A DNA stretch of 64,000 nucleotides from Pseudomonas arsenicoxydans (lineage in GTDB: Bacteria; Pseudomonadota; Gammaproteobacteria; Pseudomonadales; Pseudomonadaceae), in assembly GCF_900103875.1 (NCBI RefSeq), contig NZ_LT629705.1, positions 3,171,001 through 3,235,000 of the forward strand, in the 5' to 3' direction. The position numbers were made by a program, and so were the translations under genes. Below the pieces are notes generated by a model that worked only from the letters and a program-made list of their open reading frames with translations, was not told the origin of the DNA and ran no database searches. Positions 49,978-59,479 of the stretch are shown here, piece after piece (position 1 is the stretch's first letter; every line of letters starts with the position of its first letter).

Positions 49978-51144
49978 ATGTACCGCTTCTTCGAACAGCT
50001 CAGTACACGCATTGCCGCGCCTTTCATCGGCGAAAGTTCGCGTAACAGCAAAATCTGGCACTGCCGCTGCGGCCAGTCGCTGTTCTTTCGCAACAGTCAG
50101 TGCCTGGCCTGTTCGGCAGCGTTGGGTTATCAGCCGGAGCAGAGTCGTTTGTCCTCGCTGCAACCAGGCTTGCAAGCCGATACATGGTTGCTCGATGCCG
50201 ATCCCGAGGTGGGAGTGTTCCGTCGCTGTGCCAACCTCGATTCCCCGGCAGCGTGCAACTGGCTGCTGCCGGCCAATGATCACGATGCGTTGTGCATCGC
50301 CTGTAGCCTGAATCGGACCATCCCTGATCTGTCGATTGCCGAAAACCATGAGCGCTGGCGCAAGGTGGAAACCGCCAAGCGTCGTCTGGTCGCGCAGTTG
50401 ATCAGTCTTGGTTTGCAGGTAATCCCCAAAACCCTCGACGAAGACACCGGCCTGGCGTTCGATTTCATCGGTGTCGATCTTGAAGGCAACGCGCCGACCA
50501 CCGGTCACGCCAACGGCCTGATCACTCTCGATATCAAGGAAGCCGACGACGCTCACCGTGAGCAGGTCCGCGTGCAAATGCACGAGCCCTATCGCACGCT
50601 GCTGGGGCATTTTCGGCATGAGGTCGGGCATTATTACTGGGACCGGCTGATCGCCAACAGCCACTGGCTGGAACCGTTCCGCGGCTTGTTCGGCGATGAG
50701 CGGGCGAGCTACGCCGAGGCCCTCGAAAGGCATTATCAGCAAGGTGCGCCGCTCGACTGGCAGCAACATGCCGTCAGCGCCTACGCCACCATGCATCCGT
50801 GGGAAGACTGGGCCGAAACCTGGGCTCACTACCTGCACATGATGGACGCGGTGGATACGGCGCTGGGGTTTGGCATGAGCGCGCGGGAAATGGACTTCGA
50901 TTACCAGCCGTTTCCGTCCAGCGTCCTCTACGATCCACAGCATCCCGGCGGCGCGGCGTTCCTGTCGTTCGTCAACGCGTGGATCGAACTGGCTGGCATG
51001 CTCAACGAGCTGTCGCGCAGCATGGGGCAGCCGGATTTCTATCCATTTGTCCTGCCGCCAGCGGTGATTGCCAAGCTGCACTTCATTCACCTGGTGATCC
51101 AGGAAGAGGGCGGCAGGGTGGATGAGGTGTTGCAGGATCTGTAG
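49978..51144 (+). CDS. Putative zinc-binding metallopeptidase
   Basis: A 388-aa protein. N-terminal four-Cys zinc-ribbon CRCGQSLFFRNSQCLAC (residues ~29-45), then a conserved WLLPANDH...CIACSLNRTIPDLS segment, and the gluzincin-like motif HEVGHYYWDR (~residues 214-223) with a downstream Glu in DERASYAEAL. There is no signal peptide. The layout is that of the putative zinc-binding metallopeptidase family found in many proteobacteria; substrate unknown. RBS GGGAGAG. Confidence 0.88.
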   Translation: MYRFFEQLSTRIAAPFIGESSRNSKIWHCRCGQSLFFRNSQCLACSAALGYQPEQSRLSSLQPGLQADTWLLDADPEVGVFRRCANLDSPAACNWLLPANDHDALCIACSLNRTIPDLSIAENHERWRKVETAKRRLVAQLISLGLQVIPKTLDEDTGLAFDFIGVDLEGNAPTTGHANGLITLDIKEADDAHREQVRVQMHEPYRTLLGHFRHEVGHYYWDRLIANSHWLEPFRGLFGDERASYAEALERHYQQGAPLDWQQHAVSAYATMHPWEDWAETWAHYLHMMDAVDTALGFGMSAREMDFDYQPFPSSVLYDPQHPGGAAFLSFVNAWIELAGMLNELSRSMGQPDFYPFVLPPAVIAKLHFIHLVIQEEGGRVDEVLQDL

Positions 51145-51287
51145 CTGTACGCGGCTTCAATCAGAGATGTTGCGCAGGTATTGCATGTCCTTGAAGCAGC
51201 ACAGATTTTTTAATCCGCTCGAACGGTTGTAAGTTCTTCTCAGACAGGTACAATGGCGCGGCTCGCCGTCAGGTGAGCGTCGTTATG

Positions 51288-51399
51288 GTGACCCCATCGG
51301 TCCCCCCGCAACGATTACCCGTGAACCTGGTCAGATCCGGAAGGAAGCAGCCACAGCGGGAACATTGTGTGCCGGGGTGTGGCTGGTGGGGTTGCCTCC
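51288..51399 (+). ncRNA. ffs: 4.5S / SRP RNA
   Basis: The conserved domain IV GGTCAGATCCGGAAGGAAGC is present, followed by AGCC and the 3' strand TGTGCCGGGGTGTGGCTGGT. The outer stem pairs GTGACCCCA with TGGGGTTGCC. It is the RNA part of the signal recognition particle (partner Ffh) for co-translational membrane targeting. The ends are approximate. Its location before dnaX is common in proteobacteria. Confidence 0.95.
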
Positions 51400-51511
51400 A
51401 TAACGCACCGCGAGCCTTCTCTCGCGTTATCTTTTAAAAAAATACTTCTTTGCTGCCACGGACCTTGTTCGGTGCGGTTTTTCGTCGTTTCCGATTTTCC
51501 ATATGAGCACA

Positions 51512-51555
51512 CAAAGGAGGCCAGCCTGTCATATCAGACACGGCAGCCTCCTTTT
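51512..51555 (+). terminator. Terminator between ffs and the XRE gene
   Basis: AAAGGAGGC with CAGCCTCCTTTTT, an 8-bp stem with a T5 run. It can serve ffs read-through and, by its A-rich side, the convergent XRE gene. Confidence 0.7.
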
Positions 51556-51578
51556 TCATGAGCGGCACTTTTTTGCCG

Positions 51579-51893
51579 CTAAGGCTTGGACAAGGCCTGG
51601 TCAACCGCTGCGATCAGCTTTCCCAGATCCTTGGGGGTTGCTTTGTGTATGACGCCGAACAAATACGCCCGCTGTTCATCTTCATCGCCTGAATCGGCAA
51701 AAAAGACTTTGAGCTTTACGTCCAGCGCATCAGCAAGCCGGAACAAGGCTTCAACGCTGGGGGTGTAGGTTCCGGTTTCAAAGCGGCTGATGGTTTTGGG
51801 GTCAAAACCGGTTTTTTCGCCGAGTTCAGCCTGAGTAAGCCCCGCGCCCTTGCGGTAACGTCGGATGGCCGGACCCAAACTTGAAATGTGCAT
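51579..51893 (-). CDS. XRE-family transcriptional regulator
   Basis: A 104-aa protein with a Cro/CI helix-turn-helix at residues ~8-62 (AIRRYRKGAGLTQAELGEKTGFDPKTISRFETGTYTPSVEALFRLADAL). A short C-terminal helical tail (DEDEQRAYLFGVIHKATPKDLGKLIAAVDQAL) is probably for dimerisation. It stands alone between ffs and the GGDEF-EAL gene. No phage genes are nearby. Confidence 0.85.
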   Translation of the reverse strand: MHISSLGPAIRRYRKGAGLTQAELGEKTGFDPKTISRFETGTYTPSVEALFRLADALDVKLKVFFADSGDEDEQRAYLFGVIHKATPKDLGKLIAAVDQALSKP

Positions 51894-52194
51894 CGCTCAA
51901 TTCCCATTTAGAATCAAGAACTTAACGATAGATTTTTGCATTAGACAACTGCATGATCCATCACCTTGCTTTGCAAAATGTGATGCATTTCGTAGAATCG
52001 CCGCCATTAAGCGGCATTTGGTGACCTGTTTCCAGAAAATCGGCAATGTGAAACGGCCGGTATTGCGCTTCCTTGTCAGCTTTGCATGAGGTCTTTGAGC
52101 CTGGCTGATCAAGGTTCTGCGGGCCATCAAGTGCTGATCATGGAGTTATAACGTGTCTGCGCAGTCCCACCGCTAGTGACAGCGAGCCTGATTC
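51894..52194. other. Gap between XRE and GGDEF-EAL genes
   Basis: About 300 bp with the divergent promoters of both genes. TGCAAAATGTGATGCA (partial dyad) and a GCCGC/GCGGC stem are visible; no gene is supported. Confidence 0.45.
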
Positions 52195-53895
52195 ATGGAT
52201 GAGAAATACCGCAGGGCCGTGGATGCCGCCGCCATATTTTCCGAGACGGACCTGAGCGGCCGGATCACCTACGTCAACGATCAGTTTTGCGCCGTATCCG
52301 GCTATAGCCGTGAAGAATTGATCGGTCAGAATCACCGCCTTCTCAACTCCGGTCTGCACGGCACCGACTTCTTCGCGACTATGTGGCGCACCATCGCGCT
52401 GGGCAATGTCTGGAAGGGCGAGATCTGCAATCGGGCAAAGGACGGCAGCCTGTACTGGGTCGACAGTACCATGGTGCCGGTACTCGACGATGCCACGGGG
52501 CGCATTGAGCGATACCTGTCGATTCGTTTCGACGTCAGCGAAAAACGTCAGTTGCTGCATACCCTGCAATGGCGGGTCGGGCACGACGTGCTGACCGGAC
52601 TGCCCAATCGCGCGTTTCTTTCGGACCTGCTGGACCAGGCGCTGGAGTTTTCCCGACAGGAAAACATCCCGTTGGCCGTGTGCATGCTCGACCTCGATGG
52701 GTTCAAGGCAGTCAACGACGGCTACGGTCACGCCAGTGGCGATCAATTGCTGGTGGAAGTGGCCAAGCGTCTGCGCCAGATTGTGCGTGGCGAAGATGTG
52801 GTGGCGCGGTTGGCCGGTGACGAGTTCGTGTTGGTGCTGCGCTACGTGCGTGATCTGCCGGAGTTGCGTGCGGCGCTGAACCGGGTGCTGGGGGCGATCT
52901 CGGCGCCGTACACGCTGCATGGCAAGGACATCAATGTGTACGCCAGCATCGGCGTTACGCTATTCCCACTCGATAACGAAGATGCCGAGACTTTGTTGCG
53001 TCACGCCGATCAGGCCATGTACGTGGCCAAGCAGCGCGGTCGCAACCGTTTTCATCTGTTCGATGTGTCCAGGGATCTGGAGGTCAAGGCCACTCACCAG
53101 ACAGTCGAGCAGGTGCGCCAGGCGCTGGCCGCCGATGAGCTGTGCCTGCATTTTCAACCCAAGGTCAATATGCGTCTGGGTGTGGTGGTAGGGTTCGAGG
53201 CGTTGTTGCGCTGGCAGCATCCCCAGCACGGCATGGTGCCGGCCCGGGATTTTTTGCCGTTGGTGGAAGAGACGGACCTGATCATCGACATCGGCGAATG
53301 GGTGATGGATCAGGTGCTGTCGCAGCTCCACCGATGGCAGCAGGCGGGGCAGTGCTGGCCGATCAGCATCAATATCGCGGCGCGGCATTTTCAGCGTGCG
53401 GACTTTGTCGATCGGCTCCGGCACGTACTCGCCCGGCATGCTGACGTAGCTCCGCAGATGCTGGACCTGGAAATCGTCGAGTCGGTTGCGATCGAGAACA
53501 TCCAGCATGTCAGCGCCTGTTTGCAGGCCTGCCAGGCACTCGGTGTGCAGTTTTCACTGGGTGATTTTGGCACTGGATATTCGTCGCTGAGCTACCTCAA
53601 GCGCTTGCGCACCCAAACCATCAAGATCGATAAATCGTTTGTGCGCGACATTCTTGAGGATCGCGACGACCTGGCCCTGACCACGGCGGTGATCGGTCTG
53701 GCACGGGCGTTTGGCCGGCAGGTGATTGCTGAAGGGCTGCAAAGTATTGAGCACGGTGAGCTGCTGCTGCGGCTGGGGTGTGACGTTGCACAAGGCTATT
53801 TCATTGCCCGGCCAATGCCACCCGCCGATGTGCCGGATTGGGTCGCGAAGTTCGTTGCGCCCGCGCGATGGCAAGTGCTGAATCAGGCGGTCTGA
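52195..53895 (+). CDS. PAS-GGDEF-EAL cyclic-di-GMP protein
   Basis: A 566-aa cytoplasmic protein. PAS domain (~5-120, ITYVNDQFCAVSGYSREELIGQ), diguanylate cyclase domain (~130-295) with active-site AGDEF and, exactly five residues before it, an RxxD (RGED) product-inhibition site, then an EAL domain (~310-555). EAL keeps EALLRW, LEIVES, KIDKSF, AEGLQS and AQGYFIARP, but the metal-binding DDFGTG reads GDFGTG, so one Asp is lost. It may therefore be a cyclase with weak or regulatory EAL function. No membrane segment. Confidence 0.92.
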   Translation: MDEKYRRAVDAAAIFSETDLSGRITYVNDQFCAVSGYSREELIGQNHRLLNSGLHGTDFFATMWRTIALGNVWKGEICNRAKDGSLYWVDSTMVPVLDDATGRIERYLSIRFDVSEKRQLLHTLQWRVGHDVLTGLPNRAFLSDLLDQALEFSRQENIPLAVCMLDLDGFKAVNDGYGHASGDQLLVEVAKRLRQIVRGEDVVARLAGDEFVLVLRYVRDLPELRAALNRVLGAISAPYTLHGKDINVYASIGVTLFPLDNEDAETLLRHADQAMYVAKQRGRNRFHLFDVSRDLEVKATHQTVEQVRQALAADELCLHFQPKVNMRLGVVVGFEALLRWQHPQHGMVPARDFLPLVEETDLIIDIGEWVMDQVLSQLHRWQQAGQCWPISINIAARHFQRADFVDRLRHVLARHADVAPQMLDLEIVESVAIENIQHVSACLQACQALGVQFSLGDFGTGYSSLSYLKRLRTQTIKIDKSFVRDILEDRDDLALTTAVIGLARAFGRQVIAEGLQSIEHGELLLRLGCDVAQGYFIARPMPPADVPDWVAKFVAPARWQVLNQAV

Positions 53896-53967
53896 AGCGT
53901 TGTCACTGAAGCTGAGCCCCGCATGGGGTTCAGTGTCGTTCAGAGGCATTGCTCAAGGCGCGCCGAG

Positions 53968-54702
53968 CTAGCCGCCTATATAAAGCCGGATGATGTCATC
54001 AATCTCCCCCGACATTTTCATCCGCAGCAATGTGCGCAGGATCCGCTGCACCGGCACCTTGGGGTCGTTGCGCACATAACAGCCGACACGCTGCTCCTGC
54101 AGCACCGCCACGCGTTTGAGTTGCTGCTCGGGCAACAACCGCTGATTGAACCAGTCCAGCGTCCATTGATTGCTCACGGCATAGCGATAGCGTCCGGCGT
54201 GGAGTTTTTCCAGCACTTGTTCCTGATTGCGCGCGTCCTCGCGCTGCAATTGGTCTGCGTCGAACAGCGGTTGCAGGGTCGGGTAGCTGTAGCCAAGCAC
54301 CGTGCCGATGGATTGCCGCGGCAGATTCGCCGCGATTACGGCGCTCGGTGGGGTCTGCCGGGTGATCAGCACGTCGGGCTGAGTCCAGAGCGGAATGCTC
54401 CAGATATAATCGCCGGACTGACTGGGCTGCCAGGACTGCGCGGCATAGCAGCGGACATCGACTTCGCCGTGTTCCATGGCGTTTTGCACACGTGTCCGGG
54501 GCAGGACATGAAATTCGGCCGGGACGCCGACCTGGGTCGCGAGGCTGAGCATCATGTCATACAGAATGCCCTGGGTCGGACGACCGTGGTCCAGCTGGAC
54601 CATCGGCATTGCCCAGCTGTCGGGTATTACAAAACGCAACGGCGCCTCGGCGGCGGCTACGTTCAGACTTATCCACAGCAGTGCCCCCAAGGCAAAACGC
54701 AT
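53968..54702 (-). CDS. Periplasmic solute-binding protein (SBP_bac_3 type)
   Basis: A 244-aa protein from ATG 54702 with signal peptide MRFALGALLWISLNVAAAEA. The longer frame upstream encodes no sensible N-terminus and overlaps the dnaX promoter. The mature part resembles extracellular amino-acid-type binding proteins (PTQGILYDMMLSLATQVGVPAEFHVLPRTRVQNAMEHGEVDVRCYA). There is no permease or ATPase gene adjacent. Such orphan proteins occur widely in Pseudomonas; ligand unknown. Confidence 0.85.
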   Translation of the reverse strand: MRFALGALLWISLNVAAAEAPLRFVIPDSWAMPMVQLDHGRPTQGILYDMMLSLATQVGVPAEFHVLPRTRVQNAMEHGEVDVRCYAAQSWQPSQSGDYIWSIPLWTQPDVLITRQTPPSAVIAANLPRQSIGTVLGYSYPTLQPLFDADQLQREDARNQEQVLEKLHAGRYRYAVSNQWTLDWFNQRLLPEQQLKRVAVLQEQRVGCYVRNDPKVPVQRILRTLLRMKMSGEIDDIIRLYIGG

Positions 54703-54845
54703 AAACGCTCCGGTACGACGAAAACCTGAGAGGATAAAAGCCCCCAAAGTGCATCTTAGCCAGATTAGACGAGCGCGCCGGATGCAATTTTGGCCTTGCT
54801 CCGCTAGCATTAGCCGCTTGTGTTCCTTCGTGGCGACGGTTTTCG

Positions 54846-56927
54846 ATGAGTTATCAGGTTCTTGCACGTAAATGGCGTCCGCGCTCGTTCCGCGAAATGG
54901 TCGGCCAGACCCATGTGCTCAAGGCTCTGATCAATGCCTTGGACAGCCAGCGGCTGCATCACGCCTACCTGTTTACCGGTACGCGCGGGGTCGGCAAGAC
55001 CACCATCGCGCGCATCATTGCCAAATGCCTGAACTGTGAAACAGGTATCACTTCGACACCCTGCGGCGAGTGCTCGGTGTGCCGCGAAATCGATGAAGGC
55101 CGCTTCGTCGACCTGATCGAGATCGACGCCGCGAGCCGGACCAAGGTCGAGGACACCCGCGAGCTGCTCGACAATGTGCAATACGCGCCGAGCCGTGGGC
55201 GCTTCAAGGTCTACCTGATCGACGAAGTGCACATGCTCTCCAGCCATTCCTTCAATGCGCTGTTGAAAACACTTGAAGAGCCGCCGCCCTACGTCAAGTT
55301 CATCCTGGCGACGACCGACCCGCAGAAACTTCCTGCAACCATTCTTTCGCGGTGTTTGCAGTTCTCCCTGAAAAACATGACCCCGGAACGCGTGGTCGAG
55401 CATTTGACCCATGTGTTGAGTGCCGAGAACGTGCCGTTCGAGGATGACGCGCTCTGGCTGCTGGGGCGCGCCGCCGACGGTTCGATGCGCGACGCCATGA
55501 GCCTGACCGACCAGGCCATCGCCTTCGGTGAAGGCAAGGTCATGGCCGCTGACGTGCGGGCGATGCTGGGCACCCTCGATCACGGTCAGGTCTACGATGT
55601 TCTGCATTCGTTGATCGAAGGCGACGCCAAGGCGTTGCTAGAAGCCGTCCGGCACCTGGCCGAACAAGGCCCGGACTGGAACGGTGTGCTCTCGGAAATT
55701 CTCAACGTGCTGCACCGCGTTGCCATCGCCCAGGCCTTGCCTGAAGGTGTCGACAACGGCCACGGCGACCGCGATCGGGTGCTGGCACTCGCTCAGGCAC
55801 TGCCGGCCGAAGACGTGCAGTTCTATTACCAAATGGGCCTGATCGGCCGCCGCGACCTGCCGCTGGCGCCAGACCCGCGTGGTGGCTTCGAAATGGTCCT
55901 GCTGCGCATGCTCGCGTTCAGACCGGCAGACACCGCGGATGCGCCGAGGCAACCGCTAAAGCCAGTGGGGATCAGCCAAGCCACAGTTGATTCCGCAAAT
56001 TCAGTGGCTGCCGCGCCTGTTGTTGCGCCGGTAGTCCCTGCGGCAGTTGCACCGGTCTCGCCTGCGCCCGTTGCTGCGGTTGTTGCTCCAGTCCCAGCCC
56101 CGGTGCCTGAACCCGAGCCTGTTGCACCCGTGGTCGTGCCTGAACCCGTCGTTGAGCCCGTAGCGGTTGTCGACCTGCCGTGGAACGATCCGGTAGAGCC
56201 TGAAGTCGTCCAGCAACCGGCCGTCGAGCCGGTTCTGGAAACGGCCGGCGAGCAACCTGATTTGCCGCCGATGCCGTTGCCGACGCCTGACAGCGTGGTG
56301 CCGGACGCGCCGGAATGGGCCGCTGCGCCGATACCGGAGCCGTCGGTAGCCGAAGTCGATGCCGCCACGCCGGGCATTGATCTGGACGACGAGCCGCCGC
56401 TGGACGAGGATTACATCGAGCCAGACCTGGATTCGGCCTACAGTTACCTTGATGAGCTGGCCAGCGAACACTCCGCTGAACCGGCGCCAGAGCCTGAGCC
56501 CGAACCCGCGGCCATGCCGGCCACCGGTCTGGCCCTGCAATGGCTGGAGCTGTTCCCGAAATTGCCGATCTCCGGCATGACGGGCAGCATCGCCGCCAAC
56601 TGCACGTTGATTTCAGTCGAGGGCGACCACTGGCTGATGCACCTGGATCCGGCCCACAGCGCCTTGTTCAACGCGACCCAGCAACGCCGACTCAACGACG
56701 CGTTGAATCAGTTTCACGGGCGCACGCTGACCCTGACCATGGAGCTGATCAAGCCCGAGCAGGAGACGCCGGCCCAGGCCGCGTCCCGTCGCCGTGCGAA
56801 CCGTCAGCGCGAGGCGGAGGAATCGATCCACGGTGATCCGTTCATCCAGCAAATGATGCAGCAGTTCGGTGCGGTGGTCCGCAACGATACTATTGAACCT
56901 GTCGAAGCCCTGGTCAGTCAGGGCTAA
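54846..56927 (+). CDS. dnaX: DNA polymerase III subunits gamma/tau
   Basis: A 693-aa clamp-loader subunit. AAA+ domain with Walker A GTRGVGKTTIARIIAKCLNC, zinc module CGECSVCREI (~residues 73-82), Walker B VYLIDEVHML and sensor ATTDPQKLPATILSRC. Domain III follows; then a long Pro/Ala/Val/Glu-rich linker (~375-545) and tau-specific C-terminal domains (~555-690) that bind DnaB and the polymerase. I saw no A6G-type slippery site for a frameshifted gamma form. It is followed by ybaB. Confidence 0.97.
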   Translation: MSYQVLARKWRPRSFREMVGQTHVLKALINALDSQRLHHAYLFTGTRGVGKTTIARIIAKCLNCETGITSTPCGECSVCREIDEGRFVDLIEIDAASRTKVEDTRELLDNVQYAPSRGRFKVYLIDEVHMLSSHSFNALLKTLEEPPPYVKFILATTDPQKLPATILSRCLQFSLKNMTPERVVEHLTHVLSAENVPFEDDALWLLGRAADGSMRDAMSLTDQAIAFGEGKVMAADVRAMLGTLDHGQVYDVLHSLIEGDAKALLEAVRHLAEQGPDWNGVLSEILNVLHRVAIAQALPEGVDNGHGDRDRVLALAQALPAEDVQFYYQMGLIGRRDLPLAPDPRGGFEMVLLRMLAFRPADTADAPRQPLKPVGISQATVDSANSVAAAPVVAPVVPAAVAPVSPAPVAAVVAPVPAPVPEPEPVAPVVVPEPVVEPVAVVDLPWNDPVEPEVVQQPAVEPVLETAGEQPDLPPMPLPTPDSVVPDAPEWAAAPIPEPSVAEVDAATPGIDLDDEPPLDEDYIEPDLDSAYSYLDELASEHSAEPAPEPEPEPAAMPATGLALQWLELFPKLPISGMTGSIAANCTLISVEGDHWLMHLDPAHSALFNATQQRRLNDALNQFHGRTLTLTMELIKPEQETPAQAASRRRANRQREAEESIHGDPFIQQMMQQFGAVVRNDTIEPVEALVSQG

Positions 56928-56994
56928 TAACTGAAGGCGTTCGGCCTCAAGGGCCGGGCGCTGTTTTAATCCAAGTACTTTTGAGGTGATTCCC

Positions 56995-57333
56995 ATGATG
57001 AAAGGTGGCATGGCCGGCCTGATGAAGCAGGCGCAGCAGATGCAGGAAAAAATGGCCAAGATGCAGGAAGAACTGGCCAACGCTGAAGTCACCGGTAAAG
57101 CCGGCGGCGACATGGTCACCGTGGTGATGACCGGTCGTCACGACGTCAAGCGCGTGACCATCGACCCAAGCCTGGTCGAAGGCCTGAGCGAAGACGACAA
57201 GGAGATGCTGGAGGCCGTGTTCGCCGCCGCCGTCAACGACGCCGTGCGCAAGATCGAAGCCAACAGCCAGGACAAAATGGGCAGCATGACCGCAGGCATG
57301 CAACTGCCGCCGGGCATGAAACTGCCATTCTGA
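56995..57333 (+). CDS. ybaB: YbaB/EbfC nucleoid-associated protein
   Basis: A 112-aa DNA-binding protein of the YbaB/EbfC family. [28 protein letters not shown] at the N-terminus and [17 protein letters not shown] in the core are typical. It is 67 bp after dnaX, with recR further downstream, as in most gammaproteobacteria. Start ATG 56995 (or 56998); a GTG at 56986 is less likely. Confidence 0.95.
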   Translation: MMKGGMAGLMKQAQQMQEKMAKMQEELANAEVTGKAGGDMVTVVMTGRHDVKRVTIDPSLVEGLSEDDKEMLEAVFAAAVNDAVRKIEANSQDKMGSMTAGMQLPPGMKLPF

Positions 57334-57359
57334 TTCGCCAAGGCGCGTCGGATGAGCTA

Positions 57360-57396
57360 CAAAAAAATGCCAGGCATCGCGCCTGGCATTTTTGTT
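57360..57396 (+). terminator. Rho-independent terminator after ybaB
   Basis: AAAAATGCCAGGC-ATCGC-GCCTGGCATTTTT, a 13-bp perfect stem with a T-tract. It ends the dnaX-ybaB transcript. Confidence 0.93.
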
Positions 57397-57432
57397 TCTG
57401 GCTGTTGAAGATGTAGTGCACATAAGGGCGCT

Positions 57433-57497
57433 TTCGCGAGCAGGCTCGCTCCCACAGGTGAGCGCGTTCCAATGTGGGAGCGAGCCTGCTCGCGATG
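57433..57497. repeat. REP pair, class B (GGGAGCGAGCCTGCTCGCG type)
   Basis: Inverted copies of CGCGAGCAGGCTCGCTCCCA with a short linker, after the ybaB terminator. Confidence 0.9.
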
Positions 57498-57594
57498 AAG
57501 TCGCCTCGGTGCAACTGACGAAACATCGAACCCGCCACCGCCACAACGGTCTGCTCCCTATACCATCGAATTCAACATTCAAGGAGACGCTGCC

Positions 57595-58629
57595 ATGTCT
57601 GACCCACTGACCCTCAACCAACGCATCGTCCTGGCGTCCCGGCCAGTAGGCGCACCGACGCCGGAAAATTTCCGCCTGGAGCGCGAAGCGCTGCCGGACC
57701 TGGCCGACGGTCAGGTCTTGCTCAAGACTCTGTACTTGTCGCTGGATCCCTACATGCGCGGTCGTATGAGTGACGCACCGTCCTACGCCGCTCCGGTACA
57801 AATCGGCGAAGTGATGACCGGTGGGGCTGTCAGCCGCGTCGAGCGCTCGCTGAATCCGAAATTTCAGGAAGGTGACTTGGTGGTCGGCTCCACTGGCTGG
57901 CAGAGCCACAGCATCAGCGACGGTCGCAACATCATTCCCGTGCCCTCCGGGCTGCCGAGCCCGTCGATGGCCCTGGGGGTGTTGGGCATGCCGGGCATGA
58001 CGGCGTATATGGGCCTGATGGACATCGGTCAGCCGAAAGCCGGTGAAACCCTAGTGGTTGCGGCAGCGTCGGGTGCAGTAGGCTCGGTGGTCGGCCAGGT
58101 GGCCAAGATCAAAGGGCTGCGTGTGGTTGGCGTGGCGGGTGGCGCGGACAAGTGCCGTTATGTGGTCGAGGAATTGGGCTTTGACGCCTGCATCGACCAC
58201 AAGAGCCCGAACTTCGCCGAAGAACTGGCCCAGGCGTGCCCCGAAGGCATCGATATTTATTACGAAAACGTGGGCGGCAAAGTATTCGATGCAGTAGTGC
58301 CGCTGCTCAATGCCAAGGCCCGGATTCCGCTTTGTGGCCTTATCGCTTCCTACAACGCCCACGAAGCACCGACCGGACCGGACCGCATGCCGCAATTGCA
58401 ACGAACGATTTTGACCAAACGCGTGCGTATTCAAGGCTTCATCGTGTTCGACGACTACGGCGATCGTCAGCCGGAATTCGTCAGTGCGATGGCACCGTGG
58501 GTGCGTGATGGCAAGGTGAAATTCCGCGAAGACGTGGTCGATGGCCTCGAGCAGGCACCGCAAGCGTTCATCGGACTGCTGGAGGGACGCAACTTCGGCA
58601 AACTAGTGGTGCGGGTCGCGCAAGACTGA
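57595..58629 (+). CDS. NADP-dependent MDR-family oxidoreductase (CurA-like)
   Basis: A 344-aa zinc-independent medium-chain reductase. N-terminal LASRPVGAPTPENFRLE and LSLDPYMRGRMSD, nucleotide-binding AASGAVGSVVGQVAKIKG (~residues 153-170), and C-terminal RIQGFIVFDDY are those of the leukotriene B4 dehydrogenase / curcumin reductase group, which reduces alkenal or enone double bonds with NADPH. It is inserted between ybaB and recR. RBS AAGGAGA. Confidence 0.92.
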   Translation: MSDPLTLNQRIVLASRPVGAPTPENFRLEREALPDLADGQVLLKTLYLSLDPYMRGRMSDAPSYAAPVQIGEVMTGGAVSRVERSLNPKFQEGDLVVGSTGWQSHSISDGRNIIPVPSGLPSPSMALGVLGMPGMTAYMGLMDIGQPKAGETLVVAAASGAVGSVVGQVAKIKGLRVVGVAGGADKCRYVVEELGFDACIDHKSPNFAEELAQACPEGIDIYYENVGGKVFDAVVPLLNAKARIPLCGLIASYNAHEAPTGPDRMPQLQRTILTKRVRIQGFIVFDDYGDRQPEFVSAMAPWVRDGKVKFREDVVDGLEQAPQAFIGLLEGRNFGKLVVRVAQD

Positions 58630-58694
58630 GTATTTGACGCTAAAGAGAGGCGCGGGTATAAACCGCGTCTCGTTGTTATGTCGGACGTTTCCCC

Positions 58695-59297
58695 ATGAGC
58701 TTCAGCCCTTTGATTCGCCAACTGATCGACGCCCTGCGAATTTTGCCGGGTGTGGGTCAGAAAACCGCCCAGCGCATGGCGCTGCAACTGCTTGAGCGTG
58801 ATCGCAGCGGTGGTTCGCGATTGGCCCAGGCCTTGAGCCAGGCCATGGAAGGGGTGGGCCATTGCCGACTGTGCCGCACGCTGACCGAAGATGACCTCTG
58901 CCCGCAATGCGCAGACAACCGTCGCGACGACACCTTGCTGTGCGTGGTGGAAGGACCGATGGATGTCTACGCGGTGGAGCAGACCGGTTTCCGTGGTCGC
59001 TACTTTGTGCTCAAGGGCCATCTGTCGCCACTTGATGGTCTGGGACCTGAGGCCATCGGTATTCCGCAACTGCTGACGCGCATCGAAGAAGCGGGCACGT
59101 TCACCGAAGTCATCCTCGCCACCAACCCGACCGTGGAAGGTGAGGCGACGGCGCATTACATCGCGCAGTTGCTGAGCAACAAAGGTTTGATTGCCTCGCG
59201 CATCGCCCATGGCGTGCCGTTGGGCGGCGAGCTGGAGTTGGTGGATGGCGGGACGTTGGCGCATTCGTTTGCCGGGCGCAAGCCGATTGCTCTTTAG
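58695..59297 (+). CDS. recR: Recombination protein RecR
   Basis: A 200-aa protein of the RecFOR pathway. Helix-hairpin-helix [20 protein letters not shown] at residues ~11-30, a four-Cys zinc finger [16 protein letters not shown] (~57-72), and a Toprim domain ([15 protein letters not shown] to [13 protein letters not shown]). Its place downstream of dnaX-ybaB is conserved even though one gene now separates them. Confidence 0.97.
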   Translation: MSFSPLIRQLIDALRILPGVGQKTAQRMALQLLERDRSGGSRLAQALSQAMEGVGHCRLCRTLTEDDLCPQCADNRRDDTLLCVVEGPMDVYAVEQTGFRGRYFVLKGHLSPLDGLGPEAIGIPQLLTRIEEAGTFTEVILATNPTVEGEATAHYIAQLLSNKGLIASRIAHGVPLGGELELVDGGTLAHSFAGRKPIAL

Positions 59298-59310
59298 TGT
59301 TCAGCTGACG

Positions 59311-59388
59311 CTATCGCGAGCAAGCTCGTTCCCACACTGGATTTACAGTGCATGCGAAATCCCTGTGGGAGCGGGCTTGCCCGCGATG
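59311..59388. repeat. REP pair, class B
   Basis: Inverted elements; the left copy reads ATCGCGAGCAAGCTCGTTCC, the right GGGAGCGGGCTTGCCCGCG, so the two halves belong to different sub-variants. Confidence 0.85.
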
Positions 59389-59479
59389 CGGACAACTCGG
59401 TCTACCTGATTCACACAATCCTCTTGAAAACCAAGCAAGCGCTCGGTTAACTTCGCTGAACCTTCAGTGGAGCTTGCCG

